This document shows, in pieces, positions 1-8,313 of a stretch of 32,025 nt of DNA (positions are counted from its first letter, which is position 1; the number at the start of each line of letters is the position of its first letter). Made by a program: the position numbers and the translations under genes. A model generated the notes under the pieces. That model was given only the letters and a program-made list of their open reading frames with translations, was not told the DNA's origin and ran no database searches. Origin of the DNA: an uncultured Clostridia bacterium (GTDB taxonomy: Bacteria; Bacillota; Clostridia; Lachnospirales; CAG-274); the NCBI GenBank assembly GCA_947585865.1, contig CANPXH010000027.1, positions 1 to 32,025 of the forward strand, given 5' to 3'.

Positions 1-33
1 CCAAAAACGTGGGGAGTTCCGATTCTCCCCACA

Positions 34-76
34 CCTTGGTTGCTTAGGCGAGCAGTATCACGAAGTGATACGACCA
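34..76 (-). repeat. Reverse-oriented copy of the CTGGT...ACCAG module
   Basis: Read on the minus strand this matches the 44-bp module at 540-583 with only a few differences. It contains the same GTATCAC/GTGATAC palindrome and the same CTGGT and ACCA ends. It sits inside a reverse-oriented partial array that also carries the CTTTTGGGG module (from about 122 to 136). Confidence 0.75.
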
Positions 77-425
77 GTCCCTTAAACGGCTTTTGGGGCT
101 CAAGATAATCTATTTTTGTAACTTCTGACCCCAAAAGAAACAGGGATTCTGCCTGACCACCTTGCGGTCGGCAGAAGGAGAAACTTCTCAAAAAAGTTAC
201 TTATAAAATGTACTGATGATGTATTCTCTTATAAATGAGAAGTTTATTATTTATATAAAAGTTTTCTCCCGCAGTCGCAATGCAGCTAAATAGGAACACT
301 ATTTTTATTATCACCAATTATGAAAATAAAACACTTTTGTATTGCAAAATTAGTTTAAGAATGATATATCCATTGGGAAATGTAAATATGTAATATACGT
401 TCCCACAAACGAAAAACTCTATCCT

Positions 426-665
426 TATGTGAAGCCTCACCTCCCACAGCCGCAACGTGGCTAAGTGGGAGCCCTGCCTCTTTTGGGGTCAGAAGGTAAG
501 GAATAAGATAATACTGAGCCCCAAAAGCCGTTCGGAGGGCTGGTCGTATCACTGCGTGATACTGCTCGCCCAAGCAACCAGGGTGTGGGAACCATCGGAA
601 GGTTCCCACGTTTTTGGTACTTTTTTCGCAAAAAAGTACATAAAGTTTGCTTACTTTCTAAAGTT
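426..665 (+). repeat. Long copy 1 of the modular hairpin array
   Basis: Successive hairpins can be read here: TCCCAC (442-447)/GTGGGA (465-470) with AGCC/GGCT inside; CTTTTGGGG (480-488)/CCCCAAAAG (519-527); the 44-bp palindromic module (540-583); GTGGGAACC (585-593)/GGTTCCCAC (601-609); and GTACTTTTTT (617-626)/AAAAAAGTAC (630-639). The copy is nearly identical to 761-955 except that the latter lacks the 44-bp module. Confidence 0.85.
540..583 (+). repeat. 44-bp palindromic module present in one array copy and absent from the other
   Basis: The sequence between GGAGGG and TGTGGG in copy 1 is missing from copy 2, where these two strings abut (866-877). The module starts with CTGGT, ends with ACCAGGG and contains GTATCAC (546-552) and GTGATAC (556-562). 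An AGGG appears on both sides (536-539 and 580-583). This fits either a small insertion with target duplication or a deletion between short direct repeats. Confidence 0.7.
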
Positions 666-760
666 AGACAAGTAAAGATTACGAGTCTAAAATCAGTTAT
701 ATTACTACAAGATACAATTTGTCCAAGTCTTAAGGCTTCCCGATTTGAAAAGTTAATATT

Positions 761-955
761 TATGTGAAGTCTCACCTCCCACAGCCGCAACGTGGCTAAG
801 TGGGAGCCCTGCCTCTTTTGGGGTCAGAAGGTATGAAATAAGATAATACTGAGCCCCAAAAGCCGTTCGGAGGGTGTGGGAACCATCGGAAGGTTCCCAC
901 GTTTTTGGTACTTTTTTCAAAAAAGTACATAAAATTTGCTTACTTTCTAAAGTAA
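761..955 (+). repeat. Long copy 2 of the modular hairpin array (lacks the 44-bp module)
   Basis: It matches 426-665 almost base for base, from TATGTGAAG through the GTAC hairpin at 908-928 and the CTTACTTT/AAAGTAAG stem, but without the CTGGT...ACCAG module. Confidence 0.85.
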
Positions 956-1183
956 GATAAAGTTTATATTACAAATTAAAGTAAGACAAATAAAAATTAA
1001 TATTATAAATAAAAAACAAAACCAAAAGTGCTGAACGTTTTTGGTACTTTTTTCGAAAAAAAGTACAAATAATTTGCTTACTTTTTTAAAGTAAGATAAC
1101 TAAAGCTTATATAAAAATATAGGAACCCCAAAGCCGAAAGGGCTAAATATTTTTGGTACTTTTTTCAAAAAAGTACATAAAAT

Positions 1184-2431
1184 TTAACTTCTGTAATCTC
1201 CGTTTATCTTAACATAATCATAAGTAAGATCGCATCCCCAAGCAGTAGCGTTACCGCTGCCCTCGCTTAAGTACATATCTATAAAAATATTGTGTTCGGA
1301 AAGTATATCTGCTGCCTTTTCTTCGTCAAAAACAATGGGTGTACCATTGTCCATAAGCCTTATGATACCTTTGTTGCTCCGGAACTCTATAGTGACTGCC
1401 ATAGGGTCAAAGTCTGCACCGCTGTAGCCCATGGCGCACAGCACACGCCCCCAGTTGGCATCTTCGCCGAAAATGGCGGCCTTAAGAAGATTTGACGAAA
1501 CAACGCTCAAGGCTATCTTACGTGCTTGTTCTTCATCCGCCGCACCCTTTACATTGGCTTCTATAAGCTTTGTGGCGCCTTCGCCGTCATCGGCACAGTC
1601 TATGGCAAGCTTTCTGTTTATGAAGTAGAGAGCATCTTTAAATTTTTCAAAGTCCGCATTTTCTTCTGTTATTTCAACATTTCCCGCCATACCGTTTGCA
1701 ATGCACAGCACAGTGTCATTTGTGGACATATCTCCGTCTACGCATATCATATTGAAGCTGTCTTTTACACAGGCTTTTAATGCCTTGTCGAGCATAGGTT
1801 TTGAAACAGAACAGTCCGTTGTAATAAAGCAGAGCATTGTTGCCATATTGGGGTTTATCATTCCTGAGCCTTTAGCCATTCCGCCTATAGTAACGGTCTT
1901 GCCGCCAAGCTCCAGGGTAACGGCGGCGGTTTTGCTTCTCGTGTCCGTAGTCATTATAGCTTCGGCGGCGGACAGTCCGTTTTCATAGCTGTTTTCCACA
2001 AGGGCATATGTGCTTTCAACGCCCTTCAATATAATATCCATAGGCAGATTTACGCCTATAACGCCTGTGGAACAGACGAGCACGTTTTCGGCTTTGGCGC
2101 CTATAAGAGAGGCAAGCCTTGCCGCCGTATCCTCCGTGTCCTTAAGCCCCTGCCGGCCTGTGCAGGCGTTGGCATTGCCGCTGTTTGCCACGATGCCTGA
2201 TATATTGTTTTCCGTCTGCTTCATATCCCACAAAACGGGAGCCGCTTTTACAACATTCGTTGTAAAGCATCCTGAGGCGGTACATGGCTTTTCGCTTACA
2301 ATGACTGCCATATCCTTTTTGCTGTCAAAAGGTCCTGTGCTTCCGTCATTTTTATTCTTTTTTATTCCCACAGCATTTCCTGCTGTCTTAAAGCCCTTAG
2401 GCGATGTGACGTTTCCGTTTATGATATTCAT
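1184..2431 (-). CDS. argJ: Bifunctional glutamate N-acetyltransferase / amino-acid acetyltransferase ArgJ
   Basis: ArgJ moves the acetyl group from N-acetylornithine to glutamate in the cyclic arginine pathway and, in bifunctional members, also makes N-acetylglutamate from acetyl-CoA. The product is 415 residues, normal for the family. The self-cleavage motif NPNMATML is present, with the nucleophilic Thr at about residue 198, so the precursor should split into alpha and beta chains. GNANACTG near residues 86-92 and the C-terminal GCDLTYDYVKING are also typical. I chose the ATG at 2431 because AAGGAG lies at the right distance. An upstream in-frame TTG at 2461 belongs to a transposase remnant. 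It follows argC by 141 nt, an unusually long gap explained by that remnant. argB and argD are not in the window. Bifunctionality is a family inference. Confidence 0.96.
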   Translation of the reverse strand: MNIINGNVTSPKGFKTAGNAVGIKKNKNDGSTGPFDSKKDMAVIVSEKPCTASGCFTTNVVKAAPVLWDMKQTENNISGIVANSGNANACTGRQGLKDTEDTAARLASLIGAKAENVLVCSTGVIGVNLPMDIILKGVESTYALVENSYENGLSAAEAIMTTDTRSKTAAVTLELGGKTVTIGGMAKGSGMINPNMATMLCFITTDCSVSKPMLDKALKACVKDSFNMICVDGDMSTNDTVLCIANGMAGNVEITEENADFEKFKDALYFINRKLAIDCADDGEGATKLIEANVKGAADEEQARKIALSVVSSNLLKAAIFGEDANWGRVLCAMGYSGADFDPMAVTIEFRSNKGIIRLMDNGTPIVFDEEKAADILSEHNIFIDMYLSEGSGNATAWGCDLTYDYVKINGDYRS

Positions 2432-2566
2432 GCTATTCCTCTCCTTATAGTATTTGTCCAAATTTCATTTCAGGGGGGTGTTTTCAATATGATCCCATAT
2501 GTTCAAATAATATTCTTCATTTATTACAATGCGGTCATAAAATGAGTTCTGCTGTTTTTCCGTGTT
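2432..2566 (-). pseudogene. Decayed C-terminal fragment of a REP-associated tyrosine transposase (RAYT, Y1_Tnp family)
   Basis: Reading on from the argC stop codon in the same frame gives NSFYDRIVINEEYYLNIWDH followed by IENTPLK, a TGA, then NLDKYYKERN. I recognise this as the end of the IS200-like/RAYT transposases, which typically read SFHDRIIRNE..Y..IW.YI..NPLKWELDKYY. The TGA (2467-2465) sits where the family has Trp (TGG), so one substitution would explain the stop. The HUH catalytic part is absent, so the fragment cannot be active. It fills the argC-argJ gap and runs up to the argJ ribosome binding site. The family call is from memory of conserved residues and needs a profile search. 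Confidence 0.65.
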
Positions 2567-2572
2567 CCCATG

Positions 2573-3610
2573 CTATGCCGGGAAAACAGGTATGTAGTCA
2601 AGGCCCGTTTTTTCATCTAGGCCGAACAGTATATTCATATTCTGGATCGCCTGGCCTGCGGCACCCTTGAAAAGATTGTCTATAGCGCCTATAACTATGA
2701 CTCTGCCTGTCCTTTCATCAACGGTAAAGCCAATGTCAACGAAGTTGGAGCCCTTTACCCACTTGGTCTCGGGGAAGGCGCCTTCCTTTGTAAGCCTTAT
2801 AAAGTATTCGTCTTTGTAATATTTTTCATATGCCTTTCTTATATCGGCGTAGGTATACCTGTCTTTTAGCTTGGCATAGCAGGTTGCGAGTATGCCTCTG
2901 TCCATAGGTATAAGATGAGGCGTGAAGCTCAATACAATATTTTCTCCTGCGGCATAGCTAAGCTGCTCCTCTATTTCGGGAGTGTGTCTGTGAGCGGCTA
3001 TCTTGTATGCCTTTACGGATTCGTTAAGCTCACAATAGTGATTTGGCAGAGAAAGTCCTCTGCCTGCTCCCGTTGCGCCGGACTTAGCATCTATTATAAT
3101 GGAAGAAAGATCGATCATTTTTTCTTTTACAAGAGGATAAAGAGAAAGTATAGAGCAGGTGGTATAGCAGCCGGGATTGCCTATTATTTGCTTGCCCTTT
3201 ATTTTTTCCCTGTTTATTTCGCACAGACCGTATACGGCTTGGGGAAGTATATCTTTTGAATAATGAGTGGTGTACCATTTTTCATATACATCTATATCCT
3301 GCAGTCTGAAATCTGCGCCAAGGTCTATGATCTTCACCTTGTTCAGTATGTCTTTATTTACCTTCTTGCTGGCAACGCCGTGGGGAAGAGCTAAAAATAT
3401 GACATCGCAAATATCGGCCATTTTTTCCATATCCTCTTCCTCGCATATGTAGCTTTTATGAGTATAGTTGGAATATACTTCATCATAGTCCTTTCCGGCA
3501 TAGGAGTGGGAAGTAAGAGTAACTATCTCTGCCTGGGGATGCTGAGTTATAAGTCTTACAAGCTCCTGACCCGCATATCCTGTTGCGCCTATTATACCTA
3601 CTTTTATCAT
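2573..3610 (-). CDS. argC: N-acetyl-gamma-glutamyl-phosphate reductase ArgC
   Basis: ArgC is the cytoplasmic NADPH-dependent enzyme that reduces N-acetylglutamyl phosphate to the semialdehyde, the third step of arginine synthesis. The 345-residue product has the N-terminal dinucleotide-binding motif GIIGATGYAGQEL and the catalytic cysteine in GNPGCYTT (about residue 148). It also has the conserved FTPHLIPMDRGIL segment and ends in PVFPA. The ATG at 3610 is preceded by GGAGGTTCATT, so I prefer it to an upstream in-frame start. It is the first gene of the argC-argJ unit and diverges from argG across 319 bp that hold promoters for both directions. Nothing is missing from the active site. Confidence 0.96.
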   Translation of the reverse strand: MIKVGIIGATGYAGQELVRLITQHPQAEIVTLTSHSYAGKDYDEVYSNYTHKSYICEEEDMEKMADICDVIFLALPHGVASKKVNKDILNKVKIIDLGADFRLQDIDVYEKWYTTHYSKDILPQAVYGLCEINREKIKGKQIIGNPGCYTTCSILSLYPLVKEKMIDLSSIIIDAKSGATGAGRGLSLPNHYCELNESVKAYKIAAHRHTPEIEEQLSYAAGENIVLSFTPHLIPMDRGILATCYAKLKDRYTYADIRKAYEKYYKDEYFIRLTKEGAFPETKWVKGSNFVDIGFTVDERTGRVIVIGAIDNLFKGAAGQAIQNMNILFGLDEKTGLDYIPVFPA

Positions 3611-3640
3611 AATGAACCTCCGAATCAAAAATCATTTCCT

Positions 3641-3669
3641 ATTATAATACTTTTTATTTGAAATGTACA
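3641..3669 (-). promoter_or_regulatory. Predicted argC promoter
   Basis: On the minus strand TGTACA (3669-3664) and TATAAT (3646-3641) are separated by 17 bp and lie 31 to 59 bp upstream of the argC ATG. The -10 is perfect and the -35 matches four of six positions. Confidence 0.55.
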
Positions 3670-3700
3670 GTAAAAAATATACTAATAATTATACATTATT

Positions 3701-3717
3701 AATGAATAATATGCAAG
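3701..3717 (-). promoter_or_regulatory. Candidate ArgR operator upstream of argC
   Basis: The minus strand reads CTTGCATATTATTCATT. It resembles the ARG box consensus (CATGAATAAAAATKCAAK in Bacillus, read on the other strand) but is one base shorter. It shares CTTGCATATT with the site at the argG promoter. Binding is inferred, and no argR gene is in the window. Confidence 0.4.
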
Positions 3718-3826
3718 AGTTTTTTGTATTATTTTTTTAAGATTTTAACGGACAAAGGGATCGGCCAAGTATCAAAAACTTTATTTTTAAAGGAATAAAC
3801 AAATATTATACATATTTGAGCCAAAA

Positions 3827-3844
3827 TTGAGCACATATGCTCAA
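3827..3844. promoter_or_regulatory. Unassigned 18-bp palindrome in the argC/argG spacer
   Basis: TTGAGCA and TGCTCAA form perfect 7-bp arms around CATA. A further TTGAGC half-site lies at 3816-3821. The site is 25 bp upstream of the argG -35, where an activator or second repressor could bind. The regulator is unknown. Confidence 0.35.
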
Positions 3845-3868
3845 AAATAAAATTTTTAAAAAAAATGC

Positions 3869-3897
3869 TTGCATATTTATTGCATATAGTGTATACT
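3869..3897 (+). promoter_or_regulatory. Predicted argG promoter with overlapping ArgR-like box
   Basis: TTGCAT (3869-3874) and TATACT (3892-3897) are 17 bp apart. The imperfect palindrome TGCATATTTATTGCA (3870-3884) covers the -35 and spacer, a position that suits repression by ArgR-arginine. GGAGG lies just before the ATG at 3930. Confidence 0.55.
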
Positions 3898-3929
3898 AAT
3901 AACAATTTATAAAAACGGAGGTCATATTT

Positions 3930-5138
3930 ATGAAAATCGTACTTGCATACTCAGGCGGTCTTGATACATCTGTTATCATACCATGGTTAAAGGAAAACTA
4001 TGATGCTGAGGTCATAGCTGCCTGTATAAATGTCGGTCTTACCGATTACGAAACGAACGGACTTGAGGAAAAGGCTATAAAGCAGGGCGCTTCCAAGATA
4101 TATGTGGAGGATGTGAGAGAAGAGCTTATTACAGACTATATCTATCCTATGGTAAAGGCGGACTGCATATATGAGGACAAGTATCTTTTGGGTACCTCAA
4201 TAGCAAGACCTCTTATTGCCAAGAAGCTTGTTGACATAGCTCTTAAGGAAGGCGCAGACGCTATATGCCACGGCGCTACGGGCAAGGGCAACGACCAGAT
4301 AAGATTCGAGCTTACCATAAAGGCACTTGCTCCTGAGCTTAAGATAATAGCTGCATGGAGAGATGACAAGTGGAAGCTTCAGTCAAGAGAAGACGAGATA
4401 CAGTACCTTATCGACAGAGGCATAGACGTTCCCATGAAGAAGGAGGATTCCTATTCAAGAGATTCCAACCTTTGGCATATAAGCCACGAGGGTCTTGATC
4501 TTGAGGATCCGGCAAACGAGCCTAAGTTTGACACTCTTTTAAAGCTGGGCGTTTCTCCCGAACAGGCTCCCGACACTCCTACATATGTAGAGATAGGCTT
4601 TGAAAAGGGAATACCCGTTACACTTGACGGCAAGAAGGTAAAGCCCCTTGAGCTTATGACTTATCTCAACAAGATCGGCGGAGAAAACGGTATCGGTATT
4701 ACGGATCTTGTAGAAAACAGAGTAGTTGGTATGAAGTCAAGAGGCGTATATGAAACCCCGGGCGGTTCAATATTATATGCAGCCCACAGAGATCTGGAGT
4801 ATCTTTGCCTTGACAGAGCGACTACTGACTATAAAGAGACCGTAAGGATAAAGTATGCCGATCTTATTTACAGAGGCGAATGGTTCACTCCTTTAAGGGA
4901 AGCTCTTGCAGCTTTTGTAGATGTGACTCAACAATACGTTACAGGTACGGCAAAGCTCAAGCTTTACAAGGGCAATATCATAAGCGCAGGCGTTACATCA
5001 CCTTACAGCCTTTACAATTCAGAGCTTGCAAGCTTCACAACAGGCGAGCTTTATTCACACAAGGATGCCGAGGGCTTTATCAACCTTATGGGCCTTCCTT
5101 TAAAGGTAAGGGCTATGATGCTTAATAAAAACAAGTAA
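3930..5138 (+). CDS. argG: Argininosuccinate synthase ArgG
   Basis: ArgG joins citrulline and aspartate with ATP cleavage to form argininosuccinate in the cytoplasm. The 402-residue product has the usual length. The N-terminal N-type ATP pyrophosphatase motif AYSGGLDTS is at residues 6-14. [14 protein letters not shown] and the YETPGG segment also match the family. The start is fixed by CGGAGGTCATATTTATG. It stands alone between its promoter and a strong terminator. The usual partner argH is not adjacent and must lie elsewhere. Regulation by arginine through ArgR is inferred from the box over the promoter. Confidence 0.98.
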   Translation: MKIVLAYSGGLDTSVIIPWLKENYDAEVIAACINVGLTDYETNGLEEKAIKQGASKIYVEDVREELITDYIYPMVKADCIYEDKYLLGTSIARPLIAKKLVDIALKEGADAICHGATGKGNDQIRFELTIKALAPELKIIAAWRDDKWKLQSREDEIQYLIDRGIDVPMKKEDSYSRDSNLWHISHEGLDLEDPANEPKFDTLLKLGVSPEQAPDTPTYVEIGFEKGIPVTLDGKKVKPLELMTYLNKIGGENGIGITDLVENRVVGMKSRGVYETPGGSILYAAHRDLEYLCLDRATTDYKETVRIKYADLIYRGEWFTPLREALAAFVDVTQQYVTGTAKLKLYKGNIISAGVTSPYSLYNSELASFTTGELYSHKDAEGFINLMGLPLKVRAMMLNKNK

Positions 5139-5150
5139 AAATTCATTTTT

Positions 5151-5182
5151 CCCCGATTTGAAAAGGATCGGGGAATTTTTTT
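5151..5182 (+). terminator. Intrinsic terminator after argG
   Basis: CCCCGAT (5151-5157) pairs with ATCGGGG (5167-5173), followed by AA and seven T residues. It starts 13 nt after the argG stop. Confidence 0.9.
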
Positions 5183-5234
5183 GATATTTTTTGAATTTTT
5201 TCTGTAGTAATCCTGCAAAAGCATAAATTTATTG

Positions 5235-5263
5235 TTGAAATTACAGCAAAATAAATGTATAAT
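5235..5263 (+). promoter_or_regulatory. Predicted promoter of the hydratase gene
   Basis: TTGAAA (5235-5240) and TATAAT (5258-5263) are separated by 17 bp, 32 bp before the ATG at 5295. Confidence 0.6.
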
Positions 5264-5294
5264 AAAAATAATTATATAATATGGAGGTCACATA

Positions 5295-7595
5295 ATGATA
5301 GAGTTATATAACAGCGGTGCCTATCTTGTGGGCAATGAGCTTATAGCCGATGACGGCAGTGCCGAGGCAAAGCTTAGTGCAAAGGGTATCAAGACAACCA
5401 AGGAAGATGCCAAGAAGAACACGATAGCCTATGGCATATTGGAGGCACATAATACAAGCGATGATATGAAGGATCTGAGTATAAGGTTTGACTGTATGGC
5501 AAGCCACGACATAACATATGTGGGCATCATACAGACTGCAAGGGCTTCCGGCATGGATTCCTTCCCCATACCTTATGTTCTGACCAACTGTCATAATTCA
5601 CTTTGTGCGGTAGGCGGCACTATAAATGAGGACGACCATATGTTTGGCCTTTCTGCCGCAAAGAAGTATGGCGGCATATATGTTCCCGCACATCAGGCGG
5701 TCATTCATCAGTATATGAGGGAAATGATGTCAGGCTGCGGCAAGATGATACTTGGCTCCGATTCCCATACACGCTACGGCGCACTTGGCACTATGGCTAT
5801 AGGCGAGGGCGGCGGAGAATTGGCAAAGCAGCTTCTCTGTCAGACCTATGATGTGGCCTGCCCGGAGGTTATAGGCGTTTATCTTACGGGTAAGCCTGCG
5901 CCTTATGTAGGCCCTCAGGATATAGCCCTTGCCATTATAGGCGCAGTATTTGAAAACGGCTATGTCAAGAACAAGGTCATGGAATTCATAGGCGACGGCA
6001 TAGAAGGACTCGGTGTGGAATTCAGAAACGGCATCGATGTCATGACCACCGAGACAACGTGCCTTTCTTCTATATGGAAAACAGATGATAAGGTCAGGGA
6101 ATACTACAAGGCACATGGCAGAGAAGAAGACTACAGGGAGCTTAAGCCAAAGGATGCAGCTTATTACAGCGGTATAGTTTATGTAGATCTTTCAAAAATA
6201 AAGCCTATGATAGCAATGCCCTTCCACCCAAGCAATACATACACCATAGACGAGCTCAATGCCAACCTTATGGATATACTTGACGAGGTGGAGAAAAAGG
6301 CGGTAAAGACCATAGACAATCCCAACATTACATTTAAGCTCAAGGACAAGGTAAGAGACGGTAGGCTCTATGTGGATCAAGGCGTTATAGCAGGCTGTGC
6401 GGGCGGTACGTTTGACAATATATGCGATGCGGCCGATATACTTAAGGGCCATACCATAGGCGCCGAGGAATTTGCATTAAGCATATATCCCTCAAGCCAG
6501 CCTACGTTTATGTCGCTTGTGGAAAACGGCGCCATATTCAATATCATGCAGGCAGGCGCAACAGTGCGTTCGGCATTCTGCGGCCCGTGCTTCGGCGCAG
6601 GCGATGTGCCAAGCAATCAGGGCTTGAGCATAAGACATTCTACAAGGAACTTCCCCAACAGAGAAGGTTCAAAGCCCGGCAGCGGTCAGATAGCGGGCGT
6701 TGCTCTTATGGATGCACGTTCCATAGCGGCAACTGCCGTGAACAAGGGCTGCCTGACATCAGCGGAATATATTGACGTTGAGTTTACAAAGCCCAAGTAT
6801 TTCTTTAACAGATCTGTATACGACAACAGAGTATATAACGGCTTTGGCAAGGCAGATCCATCCGTAGAACTTAAAATGGGCCCGAATATTACGGATTGGC
6901 CTAAGATGAGCCCGCTTACGGATAACCTTCTGCTCAAGGTAGTAAGCCTTATTACCGATCCTGTTACAACTACGGATGAGCTTATACCTTCGGGAGAGAC
7001 AAGCTCTTATCGTTCCAATCCCTTGGGGCTTGCGGAGTTTACTCTTTCCAGAAAGGATCCCGACTATGTGCCTAAAGCAAAGGCCATACAGCTGGCGGAA
7101 AAGGCCAGACTTGCAGGCAAGGATCCTGTTTCCGCTTGTGGGGAATTGAAGCCTGTTATGGAAGCAATAGAGAAAAAATTCAATATTAATAATGAAAACA
7201 CGGGCATAGGCTCTCTCATATTTGCCGTAAAGCCCGGCGACGGCTCTGCCAGGGAGCAGGCTGCAAGCTGTCAGAAGGTGCTTGGCGGCTGGGCTAATAT
7301 AGCCAATGAATATGCTACGAAGAGATATCGTTCAAATCTTATAAACTGGGGTATGCTGCCATTTTTATACAACGGCGAGCTTCCCTTTGAAAACGGCGAT
7401 TTCATATTCATACCGAATGTGGTGAATACCGTGGAACAAAGAGGCTCGGAATTCAAGGCATATGTTGTTAAAAACGGCGAGCTAAAGGAATTTATGCTCA
7501 ATATAGGAGAGCTTACCGATAACGAAAGAAGGATCATATTGGAAGGCTGCCTTATAAACTACAACAGAAGTTTACAAATGCATATGCAAATATAA
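5295..7595 (+). CDS. Aconitase-superfamily hydratase (YbhJ-like)
   Basis: This 766-residue protein is a full-length aconitase-fold hydratase with an N-terminal [4Fe-4S] dehydratase region and a C-terminal swivel domain. [12 protein letters not shown] (154-165) matches the GTDSHT motif. Cys368 in VIAGCAGG, with Cys429 and Cys432 in FCGPCFG, occupy the three cluster-ligand positions. RNFPNREG (451-458) matches the substrate-binding RNFxGREG. It departs from citrate-cycle aconitases in several motifs, for example IAGCAGG instead of GSCTNS, and resembles the E. coli YbhJ group, whose substrate is not established to my knowledge. The start follows GGAGGTCACATA. It is a single gene with its own promoter and terminator beside argG, so a link to the 2-oxoglutarate or glutamate supply is possible but unproven. 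Confidence 0.85.
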   Translation: MIELYNSGAYLVGNELIADDGSAEAKLSAKGIKTTKEDAKKNTIAYGILEAHNTSDDMKDLSIRFDCMASHDITYVGIIQTARASGMDSFPIPYVLTNCHNSLCAVGGTINEDDHMFGLSAAKKYGGIYVPAHQAVIHQYMREMMSGCGKMILGSDSHTRYGALGTMAIGEGGGELAKQLLCQTYDVACPEVIGVYLTGKPAPYVGPQDIALAIIGAVFENGYVKNKVMEFIGDGIEGLGVEFRNGIDVMTTETTCLSSIWKTDDKVREYYKAHGREEDYRELKPKDAAYYSGIVYVDLSKIKPMIAMPFHPSNTYTIDELNANLMDILDEVEKKAVKTIDNPNITFKLKDKVRDGRLYVDQGVIAGCAGGTFDNICDAADILKGHTIGAEEFALSIYPSSQPTFMSLVENGAIFNIMQAGATVRSAFCGPCFGAGDVPSNQGLSIRHSTRNFPNREGSKPGSGQIAGVALMDARSIAATAVNKGCLTSAEYIDVEFTKPKYFFNRSVYDNRVYNGFGKADPSVELKMGPNITDWPKMSPLTDNLLLKVVSLITDPVTTTDELIPSGETSSYRSNPLGLAEFTLSRKDPDYVPKAKAIQLAEKARLAGKDPVSACGELKPVMEAIEKKFNINNENTGIGSLIFAVKPGDGSAREQAASCQKVLGGWANIANEYATKRYRSNLINWGMLPFLYNGELPFENGDFIFIPNVVNTVEQRGSEFKAYVVKNGELKEFMLNIGELTDNERRIILEGCLINYNRSLQMHMQI

Positions 7596-7602
7596 TAAAT
7601 AA

Positions 7603-7634
7603 GGGGTTATCGTAATATCGATAACCCCTGTTTT
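7603..7634 (+). terminator. Intrinsic terminator after the hydratase gene
   Basis: GGGGTTATCG (7603-7612) and CGATAACCCC (7619-7628) form a perfect 10-bp stem with a 6-nt loop, followed by TGTTTT. It may also limit read-through from the convergent gene ending at 7677. Confidence 0.85.
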
Positions 7635-7676
7635 GTTGGCAAAAGCGGATAGGTGTCCTTGCTGTGTGTTTGGATA

Positions 7677-8210
7677 TCATTGGCTGTTGAATATATCGGC
7701 TATTTTGGAAATATCCGCTTTGACGTCAGTATCGTCTGCGGCGGATATGCTGTCCGTATGCAGGCTCCTTGCATAGGCAAGCACCTTTGCATTATAGCAT
7801 TTCAGGACTATCCTCAGTGTTTTTTCGCAATCGGCGGTATCTATTACGCTGTTGCCTCCGCCGGTAATTATGACGGCTCCCTTTTTTGGCCTCATTATTT
7901 TATTTTGATTATACAGCACTTGGTTCCTGGACATTAGCGACATAAACATACCCGTAGGCTGGTTGTAATAAAGAGGCGTTGCGGCAGCTATATTATCATA
8001 GCTGTCTATTTTATCCATGAGCTCAGAGGCGTCATCGGTAAAAGCACAGCGGCTCTTTTTACACATACGGCAGTCTGTGCACGGCGAAAAGGACATATCA
8101 TATACGTTTATAATATCGGTATCTCCCATAAGGCTGCCTTTGAGCAGATCTATGAGAAAGGCTGTATTTCCGTGGGGCCTGGGAGAGCCGTTTATAATAA
8201 GTGTCTTCAT
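7677..8210 (-). CDS. Flavodoxin-fold NAD(P)H/FMN-dependent oxidoreductase, iron-sulfur flavoprotein-like
   Basis: The 177-residue protein starts MKTLIINGSPRPHGNT, the FMN phosphate-binding loop of the NADPH-dependent FMN reductase family. CTDCRMCKKSRC follows at about residues 47-58, a compact CX2CX2CX4C pattern like the [4Fe-4S] motif of the iron-sulfur flavoproteins (Isf). TPLYYNQPTGMFMSLMSR is also typical of this family. A cytoplasmic electron-transfer or quinone/flavin reductase role is likely, but the substrate is unknown. I chose the ATG at 8210 because GGTGATACAA precedes it and the conserved fold begins there. It is transcribed away from the folate operon and convergent with the hydratase gene. 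Confidence 0.85.
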   Translation of the reverse strand: MKTLIINGSPRPHGNTAFLIDLLKGSLMGDTDIINVYDMSFSPCTDCRMCKKSRCAFTDDASELMDKIDSYDNIAAATPLYYNQPTGMFMSLMSRNQVLYNQNKIMRPKKGAVIITGGGNSVIDTADCEKTLRIVLKCYNAKVLAYARSLHTDSISAADDTDVKADISKIADIFNSQ

Positions 8211-8263
8211 TTGTATCACCCCATACAAGTGTATCATATATCCCAATAAAAAACAAATTTATA

Positions 8264-8292
8264 TTGTATAACTTATAAAAATAAGATATACT
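8264..8292 (+). promoter_or_regulatory. Predicted promoter of the folate operon
   Basis: TTGTAT (8264-8269) and TATACT (8287-8292) have a 17-bp spacer and end 21 bp before the folC ATG. Confidence 0.5.
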
Positions 8293-8313
8293 TATGATAA
8301 TTGGAGTGATTTT

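Larger units (their letters stand above)
1..1183. repeat. Cluster of modular hairpin repeats (REP/BIME-like), no gene
   Basis: This 1.18 kb stretch holds no convincing gene. It is built from repeated short modules, most of which are inverted repeats. The modules are a TCCCAC/GTGGGA hairpin with an inner AGCC/GGCT stem, a CTTTTGGGG/CCCCAAAAG stem, a GTATCAC/GTGATAC palindrome, a GTGGGAACC/GGTTCCCAC hairpin and a GTACTTTTTT/AAAAAAGTAC hairpin. Two long forward copies lie at 426-665 and 761-955, a reverse-oriented partial copy at about 1-135, a diverged fragment at 267-290 and degenerate pieces at 1040-1100 and 1125-1180. The GTAC hairpin occurs four times (617-639, 908-928, 1044-1066, 1156-1176). 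Open reading frames here are by-products of the repeats. Confidence 0.85.
3611..3929. other. Divergent argC/argG control region, no gene
   Basis: This 319-bp AT-rich spacer separates the two divergent arginine units. It holds a promoter for each direction, two ArgR-like boxes (3701-3717, 3870-3884) and a separate palindrome (3827-3844). No coding region is visible. Confidence 0.75.

Noticed and set aside
355..790. Four overlapping open reading frames of 60-109 codons on both strands
   Set aside because: They lie wholly within the hairpin repeat arrays, repeat with them, and lack convincing ribosome binding sites.
1156..1176. GTAC hairpin just after argJ as its terminator
   Set aside because: The stem is mostly A-T and is not followed by a T tract on the minus strand; three more copies occur away from gene ends.
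2432..2461. Upstream TTG start for argJ giving ten extra residues
   Set aside because: The ATG at 2431 has AAGGAG at the right distance, and the extra residues continue the transposase remnant.
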